Shown piece after piece: positions 1-10,066 of a DNA stretch of 64,000 bases. A model generated the notes under the pieces. That model did no database searches and was not told where the DNA came from. It was given only the letters and a program-made list of their open reading frames with translations. The translations under genes and the position numbers were made by a program. The DNA is taken from assembly GCA_008360955.1 (NCBI GenBank), contig LUCM01010396.1, positions 54,382-118,381 on the forward strand, given 5' to 3'. Positions within the stretch are counted from its first letter, which is position 1; every line of letters begins with the position of its first letter. The stretch comes from Fasciolopsis buskii (taxonomy: Eukaryota > Platyhelminthes > Trematoda > Plagiorchiida > Fasciolidae).

Positions 1-569
1 CCTTCCCGAGGCAACACTCGGGCAGGATCTTTCACAGCATATTGCGGTTGGTCGGCGGATGGCTTCGTCACTTTAACAGGTGGGCTGACAATCTACGCTG
101 TTCAGTGTTATTGCCGGTCGGCACACGTAATTCATCAAGTCGAAAAAGACGGATCACAGTCCCTCGGCGTCCCTTTCTTCGACCCACCGACTATTTAATT
201 AAGATGGTGGAAAACGGTCGGCACCTTCCAGTGTATATATTGGGCATCTAGCAGAGATGATCTAAAGTTTCTGTATATTTCTGTGTCCCTATCACCAGAA
301 CAGTTTTGCCTTAAAGTTTTCCAGTGTTGTGTCTTGCGCAGACGTCAATCAGCCCATCAACTTTCGGCAAAAATTGGGACGAGCTGTATTAACTAGTCTT
401 TTTGTAGTTTTTTCGCCTTAGCATGTCCACATTTGACCTACAGAATGGGAAATCCGCCAACTGCATCTCTGCACCACTCCCCGCAATAACGTGAGATATA
501 GCAGCCTCTGCAGTTGGTCCAATATCTCCGATTCAATGAAGTGTTCTGAATTGTTTCCTTAATTCGCAG
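1..569. other. No gene recognised; weak candidate exon at 444-490 (+)
   Basis: Positions 1-250 hold two overlapping + frames of about 60-70 codons without a recognisable family. They could be the end of a gene or a repeat cut by the window edge. A short stretch at 444-490 lies between a 'ctacag' acceptor and a 'gtgaga' donor and is open in one frame, with peptide start NGKSANC. Nothing links these pieces firmly to each other. Confidence 0.15.
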
Positions 570-612
570 AGCTGCTTTCGGTGACCACCGAACGTCAACA
601 ATTTCGCTGTAG
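570..612 (+). other. Candidate 43-nt exon, perhaps 5' untranslated
   Basis: The segment is bounded by a strong pyrimidine-rich acceptor (ttgtttccttaattcgcag) and a consensus donor (AG|gtaagt). One frame is open through its whole length (LLSVTTERQQFRC). It lies about 1.1 kb upstream of the prothymosin-like start codon on the same strand. It could be a non-coding leader exon of that gene or a coding exon of an upstream gene. RNA evidence would decide. Confidence 0.3.
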
Positions 613-1693
613 GTAAGTCGATCGTTGTACAGGAGGAACGAGGTCCTAGACTGGTCATTGACTCTAACTATCTATTCGACCTAGCTTCAATTCTAGACTT
701 TGTTCACTACCTTCAACCTTCTTAGGTGCTGTAAGTCTTCAAAAACTCAATTCAGTAAATGCACACTTCGGTGCAGTGGCCTCATAAGTCACTCTATATG
801 ACGCATCACAGACCAAGCAGAACGGTGGCGACCGTGGCATCAATCTATCGGAGCAGATAATGCCCAACAACTGGTCGATGGTGTGAAATATACTTGTCTC
901 AGCTAATGTGTTCCTGTGCGCCAAAGATTGCTCCCCATTGTTCTTCCCCATTTTTGGGAGACGAGGTGCACCGCCGGGTTATCACAAGACTGACTAGTCC
1001 GGCACCACACTAATTTTCAACCTGCTTCATTCATCAACATAAGGTTGACAACAGTTGAATTCGGCTTCCCTCATTCGGTCAAGCAATCAATTCCAGGACA
1101 TAAGCAAGAATCGACAAAACTCTTCCGATGTCAATTCATCGATCTATTAGTTTAAGTCTTTCGACAACACCTTTGTTTGCCTTTTAGACCATTAGAAAAC
1201 CATGGAATCTCCCTCTTCAAAGTCAGATTCTGCCTTGGGTTCTGTAGTGATATAGGTGGGTGTTTCATTGTTTAAACACCAAGTCTGAGCTGCAAGACGG
1301 AACAAACCTTTCCATTCCTCAATTTTTGTAAACTTCGCAATCCCTACACAATCTCCACGTTAGTGGTGTGACGAAGCAGGCCTGCTGTAAAACAATCAGA
1401 CATACTGAGCTCCGGCTTATGAGAATTTCTCTCATGCTACACACGTACGCGTTCCACTTTAGAGAGGTACTTACTCGTATTATTAACGGTATGTATTGCG
1501 TTATCAATGATAAAAGTAAAAATGCCAACATGCCAAATACTGGCCTCATATTTTTATTGCCAACATTGACTCGCTATCTCCCCTAAACCAACGCACATTC
1601 CACGAGCCTCGTAAACAAAGAGCTCCACCAAAATAATGGATAAAAGAATACTTGTATTAGTTTTGTTTTAATGAGCTTCACGCAAAAGTAGAT
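613..1693. other. No gene seen; likely intron or promoter DNA
   Basis: I see no supported coding frame, RNA gene or repeat here. The last few hundred bases precede the prothymosin-like gene and may contain its promoter. A 'gataaaag' stretch near 1650 is the only TATA-like string I noticed, and it is not diagnostic. Confidence 0.3.
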
Positions 1694-1777
1694 ATGGCGC
1701 ATATCCTCCGTAGCCGCCACTTTGGAAACTTGTACGTGCTGCTGCGATGGATTCCGTGGATGCTGCCGCCGTTGTGA
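1694..1777 (+). promoter_or_regulatory. Upstream ORF overlapping the prothymosin-like start codon
   Basis: An ATG at 1694 with G at -3 and G at +4 opens a 27-codon frame ending in TGA at 1775-1777. This is in a different frame from the main start at 1747 and overlaps it by 31 nt. If the transcript begins upstream of 1694, this overlapping upstream ORF should reduce initiation at the main ATG. Whether 1694 is transcribed is not known from the sequence. Confidence 0.3.
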
Positions 1778-2736
1778 CTGCAGTAGGTTCTGGGTGGAGT
1801 AGTTTTATTTTCTTCCTAGTCACCAAACAAAGTCGAGTCAAAGGCCGAAGAGCTCAAACGAAAGTCCAATGGGGACGCCGCACCAGTTGACGTGAAGGAG
1901 AAAAATGGGAAAGAAGACGAGCCCATTATTAAGAAAGTAAAGTTGGCCGATTCGGGTATGTTGCTGGTTTTATACTCACATCCGTTATTCGCGTTCTAGC
2001 GGAGAACGAAGAACCGAAAACAGAAGGTGAGTAGTTCGGGGTGTCCTGCCTTGTGGTTATCTCACTTCTAGTCTCGGCATCTGCGTCGCAAATGTATCAT
2101 CAGCCGAGGTGCTGCCTCTATTGCACTGTCGCCTCGACTTTTTCGTGAGACGTTTGCGATGTCATTGCCAAGATAATCGATCATAGACTCACGAAACCAT
2201 AAACTAGACAACGACAGGGTTTATCAGTTTTCATTTGCCCTTTTAGCCGAACCCGATGAGTCCGGCGACAAGTCCAGTGAAAAGTCAGGGGACGAAGAAG
2301 CAGAACAGAATGGGGCGAAGTCCAATGATGGTAAGTTAACACAGAATCCTATCTTCACCCATCTGTCAGCGGAAGTTTTCCGCGAGGGGGTTGTAGCACT
2401 TGTAATTACCTTATAAGTTTTCATTAAGTGTTCCTTACCGTAATGTGTGGCTGATATCCCCGGCTTGGTAGCTTGGAAGTAAATTATTGCGCGGCACGAA
2501 TCGTCTCATGGTGGAAGTCGACCATTTCTATGTCATGTTTGCACCTTTTCAGGTGATGAAGTTCACGAGTCCGACGAGGGAGAGGAAGAGGATGATGATG
2601 AGCCTGAGGTAAACGGCGGCAATGTTGAGAAACAAGGTGAGTTCGAAATGCCTAATTGAACTATCTAATTGTTGGTATAGATTTGCCAAAAGAGGAGACA
2701 GCGGAACCGGAGGCGGCAGAGGAGTCTAAAGAATAA
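1747..2736 (+). CDS. Prothymosin-like acidic nuclear protein, six exons, 140 residues
   Basis: Exons are 1747-1782, 1820-1955, 2000-2026, 2247-2330, 2553-2636 and 2681-2736. Every junction is GT-AG and the phases agree (0, then 1 four times), ending in TAA. The start has a strong context (GCG ATG G). The protein is highly charged and lacks hydrophobic segments. Residues 22-35 are basic/mixed, a KKVK cluster sits near 50, and residues 67-140 are overwhelmingly Glu/Asp, including DEGEEEDDDEPE at 102-113. Small size, low complexity, an acidic run and a lysine cluster resemble prothymosin/parathymosin, unfolded nuclear proteins that bind histones and affect chromatin. The Lys cluster precedes the acidic part, unlike vertebrate prothymosin alpha, so orthology is inferred from composition. 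Another acidic nuclear chaperone tail is possible. No canonical AATAAA was found soon after the stop. Confidence 0.8.
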
Positions 2737-3622
2737 GCAGCAGCATTTTATATCCCTTGAGCATTTACACCTTTTGATAACATTTTTATCTTTTTACCCC
2801 AACGGCGTTTCACTGTGGCTCCAAAATGTTTTGGTTGTCAATATAACGTCAGACCGTTTAGCGCCTGACTAGCGCAACGATGTTCTGTTGCCCTGTTTCT
2901 GAAATGTATATGCAATATCACGCTAATCTGTTCTGTTCCACCCTCTGGTTGGTCTGGGGGTGGACTGCGTCGCACATCATGGGAGGCACTCCAATGTCGA
3001 TTGCTTGTGGAGTTCAGTTTGACAGCTGAACTTCTGTCCTCAACTTTGACTTATTCGTTGGTCGGAACGCAGGTGCTTTAGCTCGTCCAGGCGGGCTTCT
3101 GTGCCCTTCGCGAAGAACTTTGTATAAATTCCATAGTTTGGTCTTTTTCGTAATTGATCACTTGTGCAAATGGGTCTGTTAACGAGTCACAGTGTGGATG
3201 TGTAGATTTGTATGTACGTGGATACACATAAATGCCTGCGCACATTTATGTGCGTTAGCTCATGGAAAGATGATAGAACAGAACTAAGCGAAATCGACTT
3301 TTACAGTTATGACGTGTTCGGGACTATGGCATACTCGAAGCCCCTGGTGCGTTCCGTTTGAGCTTGCCTCGTCACGTGGAATGGGTTCTCATTTCCCGCA
3401 AAATTTCGGTGCTGCCTCCATCAGTTGCAACGACTGCCCTCCAAACAACGGTCTTTTGCCTCACTGTTTTGCTGGTAATTTTTCATTCGTCGTTGAGCCA
3501 CTAGTGTTATCCTGTTAAGAGGGTTGTTCGTTACGCGGTTGGATTCATCGTTCGGCTTGATTACCTTTGGAAGTAGTAGCTCGTATTATCACTCCTAGTT
3601 GAGCTTTTCCTGTTTACCTCAG
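2737..3622. other. 3' UTR of the acidic protein gene, then no feature
   Basis: The first part must be the 3' untranslated region of the preceding gene. I see no canonical polyadenylation hexamer, only A/T-rich variants such as 'aatata' near 2840. A + frame of 69 codons at 3309-3518 has no splice support or family resemblance. Confidence 0.3.
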
Positions 3623-4851
3623 TCAAGGAGGAGATGCTGTGGTCCGAGCCTGGACATTGGCATCAGACCTTGTGGAACGCATTTGTTACAGGTCCTCGGT
3701 GGCTGAAGTAAGCCCAAGCTCTTTTTTACGCCACATGGTGTGCATAAGGTTCTGTGGAGAAATGACCATCAAAGACTGGCTAAAGTCGGCCGCGCGCTGC
3801 TAGTAGTAAAATACCTAGATGAGTCAATTATCTGCTCACAACAAGTCTGCAACGTCCTACTGCTTTAGAGGGTTCGCTACAGCGGTTATTCCAGGCTTTC
3901 GTTTTAGGTGGACGAAGTTTCTTAGAAGCACATGCTGGTGAGCGACTTGACCGGCTATTTTGAGTCGTCGCTGGAGACAGCAGAAACGTCATTTGGCTCT
4001 AGAGATCGGTTTCCGCATGTATTTGGATCGAAGCCAGTACTGGTAGGAAAATCCGAAATAGCGGATCGATTTAGCTCAGGACTATCGACAACACCCTTGG
4101 CGACCGCTCTCGGATAACATCTAGATGGGCCCCAAGTTCCTACGACCTGTCGATAGGTCGGTGTAGAAGTGCCGGGTGACAATCAGTGGTCTAGCGTGGA
4201 AATTGTGAAATGGCTGACTAAAGTGTCACAAAGGTTGTGTTGGAAGCCACAGCTCGACCTCAGGTTGAAGGAGACGAGTTCAAATACCGACCCACTTATC
4301 TTAAGAACTATTCGTCAACTAGTACCGAAACACCGTGCGAGTTTCCTCGTGTATTGGTTGGCATTCCGCTGCCAAATCGAGTCCGGTGCCGTATCTGATC
4401 GGTACTATAGTGTGTTAGGAGGTTAAGTCTGGTTTGCCTAAATTTGGTAAGCGTGAAAGAACTCGCGATCGCCTGCTCGGTGCGTATGACCATCCCACAC
4501 ATTGTAAGCCGTAGCTGGGTTTACTCGTCAATCTTCCGTTTCAAACGGGGCGTTTCTTCGTCGAACAACTAGTTCTGCTCCCTGACATTTTCGGCTGAGG
4601 ACTGTTCTGGGCGTCAAAGATTTGGCCTCATCCTAGAGGTACGAACTGAACATTCAGTCGCTATCTTTCAGTTAGTTAGAAGGCCATGGGGTCCTGATAC
4701 CGTCCTTTTGGCCTTGGGCTCGAAGCAAGTCGCCTGAGCCGACCTTCTACTTAGGTTTGGCAAAACAGGCAGCTTAAAACTTTGCAACATTTTGCAGGTC
4801 ACCTTGAACGTTGGATGATAAATTGGCTGCTGGGAATAGAACATCTAGCAG
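3623..4851 (+). CDS. Candidate internal exons of an unidentified + strand gene
   Basis: Three short blocks, 3623-3691, 3908-3937 and 4798-4851, are each open in a frame that enters and leaves in phase 1, so they join cleanly. The acceptors at 3622, 3907 and 4797 are pyrimidine-rich or acceptable. The donor at 3938 (gtgagc) is good, the donor at 4852 (gtatcc) is fair, and the donor at 3692 (gtcctc) is poor. The first block is also open in a second frame to 3707, which has a better donor (gtaagc) but the wrong phase for the next block. The joined peptide is helical-looking and Trp/Leu/His-rich (for example HLERWMINWLLGIEHLAG), loosely like spectrin-type helices. No family is claimed. The exons lie in T/G-rich DNA matching + strand introns nearby. 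Confidence 0.25.
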
Positions 4852-5808
4852 GTATCCCCGGTGTTTTCATTTCCGGCTTCCTGAGGTGCTAACAGTTTTG
4901 TGAATTATCTCTGATCTGCTTCGGGTTTGTGGATGGGACGGTTGCTCTTCAGCTTCAATAACCATGATGCCACTAGCGAATATCCTGTAAAATTTCATCT
5001 TGGTCAGTGTTGTAGTCCGTTCCATTTCTAACTCACTCAGCACTACTCAGGGGTTGTTGCTCCGAAATGTCAAAAATAGCTCCGTCATTTGGGTGAGGCT
5101 GAGCTGGCTTCTGCGGAATGTTGCTCACAAAAGGGGCTCATACAGGTCGTTTTGTCTGCGGTGTTTGCACTCCCCTGTACTAGTTATGAATTATGTCCGA
5201 GTTTTCCGGAAGGAGAGGTACCTGCTTCGCACATTCAGGCAGCATGTGCGCTCGCGAAATTTAGCGTTGCGCTATCGAGCGGTTCACCTTACAAGGAGAA
5301 CGTGTAAATGCTGATGTTTACTCTGAGCCTTGTTGCAAATTCGTTTGAATGAAGCTTCCTTAGTCTAGCTTGATGGTTGCTGCGACTGGTTATGTATAGT
5401 TCCGCATTCTGAGGTGATCCGCAAGAAGCTGCTTTCAAGAGCTCGTACCGAAGTCAAATGTTTATACAGTTCATGGGCCAACCATTTTAGGCCGTTTGTG
5501 ATTAGCTCTTGTATTATGGTGTAAGGCGCCACTGAAATTGCGAGACTATTTGGGCGTTGATTTAGTCGTGTTGTTATATGTATATATTACACATGTGATA
5601 TGTACATGTATATTCTATGATGCAGGAAGTTGGTAGTGGCTTTTGTGCCTTATACCTCGAAAATCCTTCCAACTAGTTGTTTGCTAATTGAACTTACTCG
5701 AGCATCAGTAAGTGGGACCACTTGTCACCATGACCATGAGTTCTAGGTGGAATTGGAAGCTTGAAGAGACTGCAGGTTCCGATGGAACACTCCTCCAGTT
5801 CGTCTTAG
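4852..5808. other. Probable intron; overlapping + frames at 5000-5314
   Basis: Two overlapping + frames run through 5000-5314. One is about 104 codons and Arg-rich. The other, 5080-5307, has a more balanced composition (LGEAELASAECC). No convincing acceptor fits the second frame, so I do not call an exon. The rest resembles intronic DNA. Confidence 0.2.
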
Positions 5809-6121
5809 CTGTGCGGGACTCCTCAGCATTTTCCATCGCGTTTCTCTGGAACATGTGGAACGGTACATATTCCTTTGTCATGGAGCACAGTCTTAGAGAG
5901 TAAGACACGTAGTGATTATGGTAATCGACATGGGATTCGTTTGTTGCTGATGCTCAAGTTCCTAGTCCCGTGTGACGGCCGCGAACAAAAGGCCACATCT
6001 CGTCAAAGTCTGGTAATATGTTCATCCTTCTTCAGTTATTTGCATCGTCGTCAGTAATGATTGTTTTCAGTGCTCTCCATTGGGAATTTATGCCGCGGAT
6101 CCTGAACGTCTAGGCGCGTGA
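5809..6121 (+). CDS. Candidate pair of exons with a 58-nt intron
   Basis: Block 5809-6012 follows a strong acceptor (cctccagttcgtcttag) and stays open for 68 codons to a 'gtaata' donor. Block 6071-6121 follows 'ttgttttcag', keeps phase 0 and reads CSPLGIYAADPERLGA before TGA. A 58-nt intron is plausible for flatworms. The first block is Pro/Ser-rich at its start and more polar later. No domain is recognised and no AATAAA follows closely, so the stop may be bypassed by a weak donor at 6118. It may belong with the neighbouring + exons, since the surrounding composition is the same. Confidence 0.22.
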
Positions 6122-6970
6122 TTGTTTGCGGTGGAATATCGGATTCAACTAGAGCTATCGGCATTGTGCGACAAAGGTATTCCATTCTTGCCTACCTTCG
6201 TCCTCTGCTGAAAAATGGGGAGTACCTTGTATGCTTTTCGGAATGTAGTTGTCGAAGTAGTAAATTATGACTTAGATTAGTCAGACGACTTTTTGTTTAT
6301 TTGAATCTGCTGGATGTGTTCAAGGCGTACTAGGTAGAAGAAACCTGTTGCTGCATTTGGCACGTGCTTTACTCCCAAGTCACCAGCTCCGAGCCTGTTA
6401 CTTAGGGAGAGGCTAATTCTTGTCTGTTTTCGTATCTCGACAGCTGCGCGGTGAATTATGTTAGCATCGTAGTAGAGGTGTAAACGCTTGTATCCAAGTC
6501 TCAAGTGGAGTGCGGTAAATTGAAGTGCTTTTGGCTTCGGTGCATGCTGCGTCTTGGTGGGTTCTGTTTTTTATAGTTGCGAGAAATGGGATTGGCTTGC
6601 TGCTGTTAATCCTCCTTTGGAAGTTTTCGATCATCGATTTGTGTGTCATGTAGCCAGGATAGAGTGACCGTGTAAGGAATGCCATCTTTAGAAATCGGAT
6701 ATTGGGTGCCGGTTCAAAGAATGGCAATGTATCCAGCGTAGTAGGCTGTCAGTCGGAACATGTTTCGTATGTAACCAAGAGAGGCAAACGATTTGCGTGT
6801 TTAGCACTAAGCGGTCACGTTCATTTTGGCATCTTTTGCCTTGTACAGAACAACTACGGAACTTTAAAACTCCCCTTTAGCAAGCTGTAGCGACATTATC
6901 AGACCGTCATACAAATTTTAATGGGTGGCTTAAGTTAAGACTCCTTTATTCCCCCATTTCGAAGTTTGTA
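6122..6970. other. No feature seen
   Basis: The stretch is T/G-rich and intron-like. Frames of 60-90 codons occur on both strands (for example 6461-6727, minus) without splice signals or motifs that would support a gene. Confidence 0.3.
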
Positions 6971-6974
6971 AATT

Positions 6975-7545
6975 CATGGAAGCTGCGACCGTCCATCGCG
7001 AGAGTCACTCACGTTTGGAAATTCAACATCTGTGCATGTACTCAAGAAAACAAGGTTGGCGATAGGATGAAAGCGAAGGCTGTTTGTTTCAAGGCCACCT
7101 TCGTTTGCTTTCATCATCCGACCGGGTTACCAACTCAGGTATGTCGCGTAAATCAACTGATTGGAAAATAACTCGAAATTGCGAGTTTGTCCTTTAATCC
7201 TCAGTTGAACAATCTTGGGCAGTATTCTATTAAGTTGATTAGGTGGTTTCCACATTCCTTCCTGAAAATGAAGTTTGTGTGTGCATCTGTGGGGCGAGTT
7301 GTCTTTATCTAGCCCTATGATCAATGAGACGAGGTTTTCGATGCCAGTAGGTGGGTTTGTAGGGAGAACGTACAGGAGCTTAGGTACGTGGTGCTACCAT
7401 TTGAAAATTTTAACCTTGGCGGCTTGTTTTTGTTAGAAGTCATTAACGGTGCATGTTTATGTAGCCCGAAGGGATACGCGGAGCGGAAATGAAAGGCAAT
7501 GAGCCAGACATCATAACCAAGGGAAGTTGTTTGGGCTCTGCATCG
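6975..7545 (-). repeat. Divergent dispersed repeat, copy 1
   Basis: This stretch aligns collinearly with 20712-21290. Shared anchors include 'caacatctgtg', 'gtactcaag', a block around 'ctattaagttgatta', 'aaatgaagtttgtgtgtg' and 'gtttgtagggagaacgtac'. On the minus strand both copies read similar peptides (YVLPTNPPTGIENL here, YALPTNRPSSTEIL there), which suggests a decayed coding element transcribed on the minus strand. The family is not identified. The copies differ by many substitutions and small indels, so the insertion is old. Confidence 0.5.
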
Positions 7546-8656
7546 TCCAGTGTTGAAGTTAAATGAACTATTCAGATCCAGCCCTAATGGCCTAATTTTT
7601 TAATGATGCTTGACTCAGAATCGTTCTCTGAGGGTTCGCACCTCATCTTGGGTGTAATCTGTTTGCGATACCGGTGATCTCTTACAAAGCGGATGAAACG
7701 GCTGCTCGGTGGTCACGTAGTTTTCAGTTATTTGTCGAGTTGGAGTCGTTGCGTTGAAAAATTAATTCTGGTGACTCAGTTTTTCTGTCAGAAAATATCG
7801 GTGATATGCATTGACTTTGTTAATATTAAGATGCGGAATCCATTTGCGTATTGCACATACAAAGTTGGATGCCAGCAGCCAAAATCGAATCGTTGATCTT
7901 CCGCTTACCGGGCTGTCGTGGATGCATGGTAGTATTCCATTATATGGATGATTTGACTTTCAGTGGTGGTCAAGAGCAATGGGTGAAAGTAGTCCATCGA
8001 AGCTTTCCGGAATCACCCGATACCATTACCCGGAAGTTCAGACCTGAAATCGGAAAATCTGAAAAGAACGGTCTGAACAAACGACTATTCGCCCAGTGGA
8101 AGCTAAGTGCGTACCATGGTTGACATATTCGTACTTTGCAAAGAGTCGTAGATTGGAAGGTAGGTACCTGAATGACACCGTTTTACTGCGAGCATGTCTG
8201 TGAATTGATACGACAATGCAGTCGACCGCCTATTATCTACCACGCAGCTGATGTAGGGAAGGTTCTTTCTGCTCCGTTCGGCCATAAAACTGAGATGTAC
8301 ACTACTGTTTAATTACATTATTCATATCTACTTACACGCATTGTTTATCACTTGGTCTTCAGTGAGGTCTAACAGGCTGGTTTGAATTTGATTGCAAACT
8401 CGTCAGTTTGTTTAGTGGCTTATTTAAATCTTTCTTGTCCTTGCCTTTTTCTTTATTTTCTCGTAGTATCATAGGCGTGGTTCTTTCTTGTCAGGTAGTT
8501 TGTGTGGAGCTTGTTGAGTAATGTCTGACACATTTTTGCTGTAAAATGGGGTTTGGATAATAATTGGAATGTAAGAGTCGTTGGCTCCGGCGGTAGTTGA
8601 ACCCAGTTATTTGTGTCGCGAGCTACGAGACTTTTCTGTTGGACCGATGTTTACAG
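7546..8656. other. Probable intron; no supported exon
   Basis: A + frame at 7851-8123 contains YMDD but no other polymerase motif. A separate + frame ends at a good donor (GAAG|gtaggt, 8160) and reads AKCVPWLTYSYFAKSRRLE just before it. No acceptor with a pyrimidine tract fits its upstream side. T/G-rich composition continues, as expected for an intron of a + strand gene ending at 8804. Confidence 0.25.
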
Positions 8657-8804
8657 GATGAACCCTATGAGTTGCATACCCGAATATAGCGTGTCCACTT
8701 CGGGAACAGTTCAGCCGTACTCTCCAAGTAGTCACACCAGTGACCGCTTTTTTGGTCATTTTGGAATATCTTTTTCAGGAATCAGCGGCGCAAATCCACA
8801 GTAA
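8657..8804 (+). CDS. Candidate terminal coding exon, Ser/Gly/Pro-rich C-terminus
   Basis: The exon follows a strong acceptor (tttctgttggaccgatgtttacag), needs one base to complete its first codon, and reads 48 codons to TAA at 8802-8804. The peptide is Ser, Gly, Pro and aromatic rich (SVSTSGTVQPYSPSSHTSD followed by FFGHFGISFSG). This is typical of disordered tails of transcription factors or RNA-binding proteins, although no domain is present to prove either. An AATAAA lies about 300 nt downstream. The upstream exon must end in phase 2, and I could not fix it. The T/G-rich DNA of 3-9 kb fits the introns of the same gene. Confidence 0.42.
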
Positions 8805-9108
8805 CCGATAGGTCATGATAGTTTCGTGTAGAATCGAATTTGCTACTCACCGAACAAGTACTCGGGTTTTGTAGGTCTTGTTCAAAGCCTTCGTCTTTAT
8901 CCATCGTGTGAGTCGACTACTTTGCGTCAGCGGCCCGTGGCCATGAAAATCAGCAGATATGCATTGTGTCGTGTGGTGAAATTTAATCAAATCGTCCAGA
9001 CCCTGCCCAGCTGGCCTAGCAAATGAGGCGTTCTGCTCACTCGCTCGTCTAGGGTTCACGTCCATGTTCCAGCGCAGTGAATGTGCACTGTAGGTGGTTC
9101 TTAACAGA

Positions 9109-9114
9109 AATAAA
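9109..9114 (+). terminator. Candidate polyadenylation signal AATAAA
   Basis: A canonical AATAAA lies 304 nt downstream of the stop at 8804, at a reasonable 3' UTR distance. Single hexamers arise by chance, so support depends on the exon call. Confidence 0.35.
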
Positions 9115-9832
9115 AAGTCTGTCGTGTTTCTACGATATATTGGTGACGTGTTGTGCATTATTACCTTATGATGAATTATTTCGTGAGTTCGGAGTTCTTG
9201 TTGCTCGCCAGTCCTTATGTATGAAGTCGAAGTACAAAGTGTTCATTGCGGAAAATGCGCTTGTTTGCGAAATACTTTTGTTTCCCACGTATTTACGCAC
9301 AGCGGAATGTTGCACATGTTAAGCAATATAGTTGTTCTTTTATTCCCAAAGACGAAACTAGCTGTTGTGCATAACCCCCTCACTGAAGGTGAAACACTCC
9401 TGAGGCCAGTCCAAAGAGATAACAAAGTTACTGCATTTTGGGAAGTGGAACAGATTCATTTAATCACTACGCAGTTTTTTACGTCCTATTAATCAAATAC
9501 CTTAGAAAATCCGTGTCTTTCCAGCACAAACAAAATGCTTTTTAATTGTACCTCGTGAATGGAAAAACGGAAACTCATATCAGCTCTTCGATATGGTTCA
9601 GCAAGCATTTTCTGTTGATTTACTGGGAAGCTGGATAAAAGGGGATGGCATGTTTCAGCAAAATTTAACAGCTCCAAAATCCTAGTCATCAAAATTTCGA
9701 CTCCAGCCTTCTCAAATCCGTAACAAACAAGATGCCTGACTGACCTGAAAACTAATGGTAACCAGGTCTCTGACAAGTGTTCTCGAACTCCATTTGTGCG
9801 TCAGTCTCCTGTGCGTATCAACTGACACTCAC
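9115..9832. other. No supported feature
   Basis: Overlapping open frames occur on both strands (for example 9217-9492 plus, 9489-9776 minus) without splice signals or a recognisable family. Strand composition changes near 9500, from T/G-rich to A/C-rich on the + strand. Confidence 0.3.
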
Positions 9833-10066
9833 TTGGTTTCGGTTTTCACTTGTGGACTGCCCCGTTGAATGATGAGGGAGGTAGTCTTTGTGAACCAAGG
9901 TGCTGTTGCTCTTTACTCCTGAGAAATTCATTGTTTTGTGATTACGATGGGTTCTCTCAACAAATTTAATGATTGCTTGAGTGTGATGTCGACTCGCACT
10001 TGGCGCTTGCAAGCAAAATCTTACGACGTCTTTTTTTTCTATCCGAATTTGGTGGACAACCGGGAC
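9833..10066 (-). CDS. Candidate internal exon, 78 codons
   Basis: On the minus strand the block starts after 'aattatcag' and ends at a consensus donor (CCAA|gtgagt). It enters and leaves in phase 0 and is open for 78 codons. The peptide is basic and His/Ser/Thr-rich (IEKKDVVRFCLQAPSASR, then AIIKFVERTHRNHK) with no recognised domain. The acceptor lacks a good pyrimidine tract, which weakens the call. The surrounding DNA is A/C-rich on the + strand, the mirror image of the region before it and consistent with minus-strand transcription. Confidence 0.25.

Noticed and set aside
7941..7952. YMDD in a + frame, as in reverse-transcriptase active sites
   Set aside because: No other RT motif surrounds it in any frame, and the flanking peptide does not resemble a palm domain. 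A four-residue match is expected by chance.
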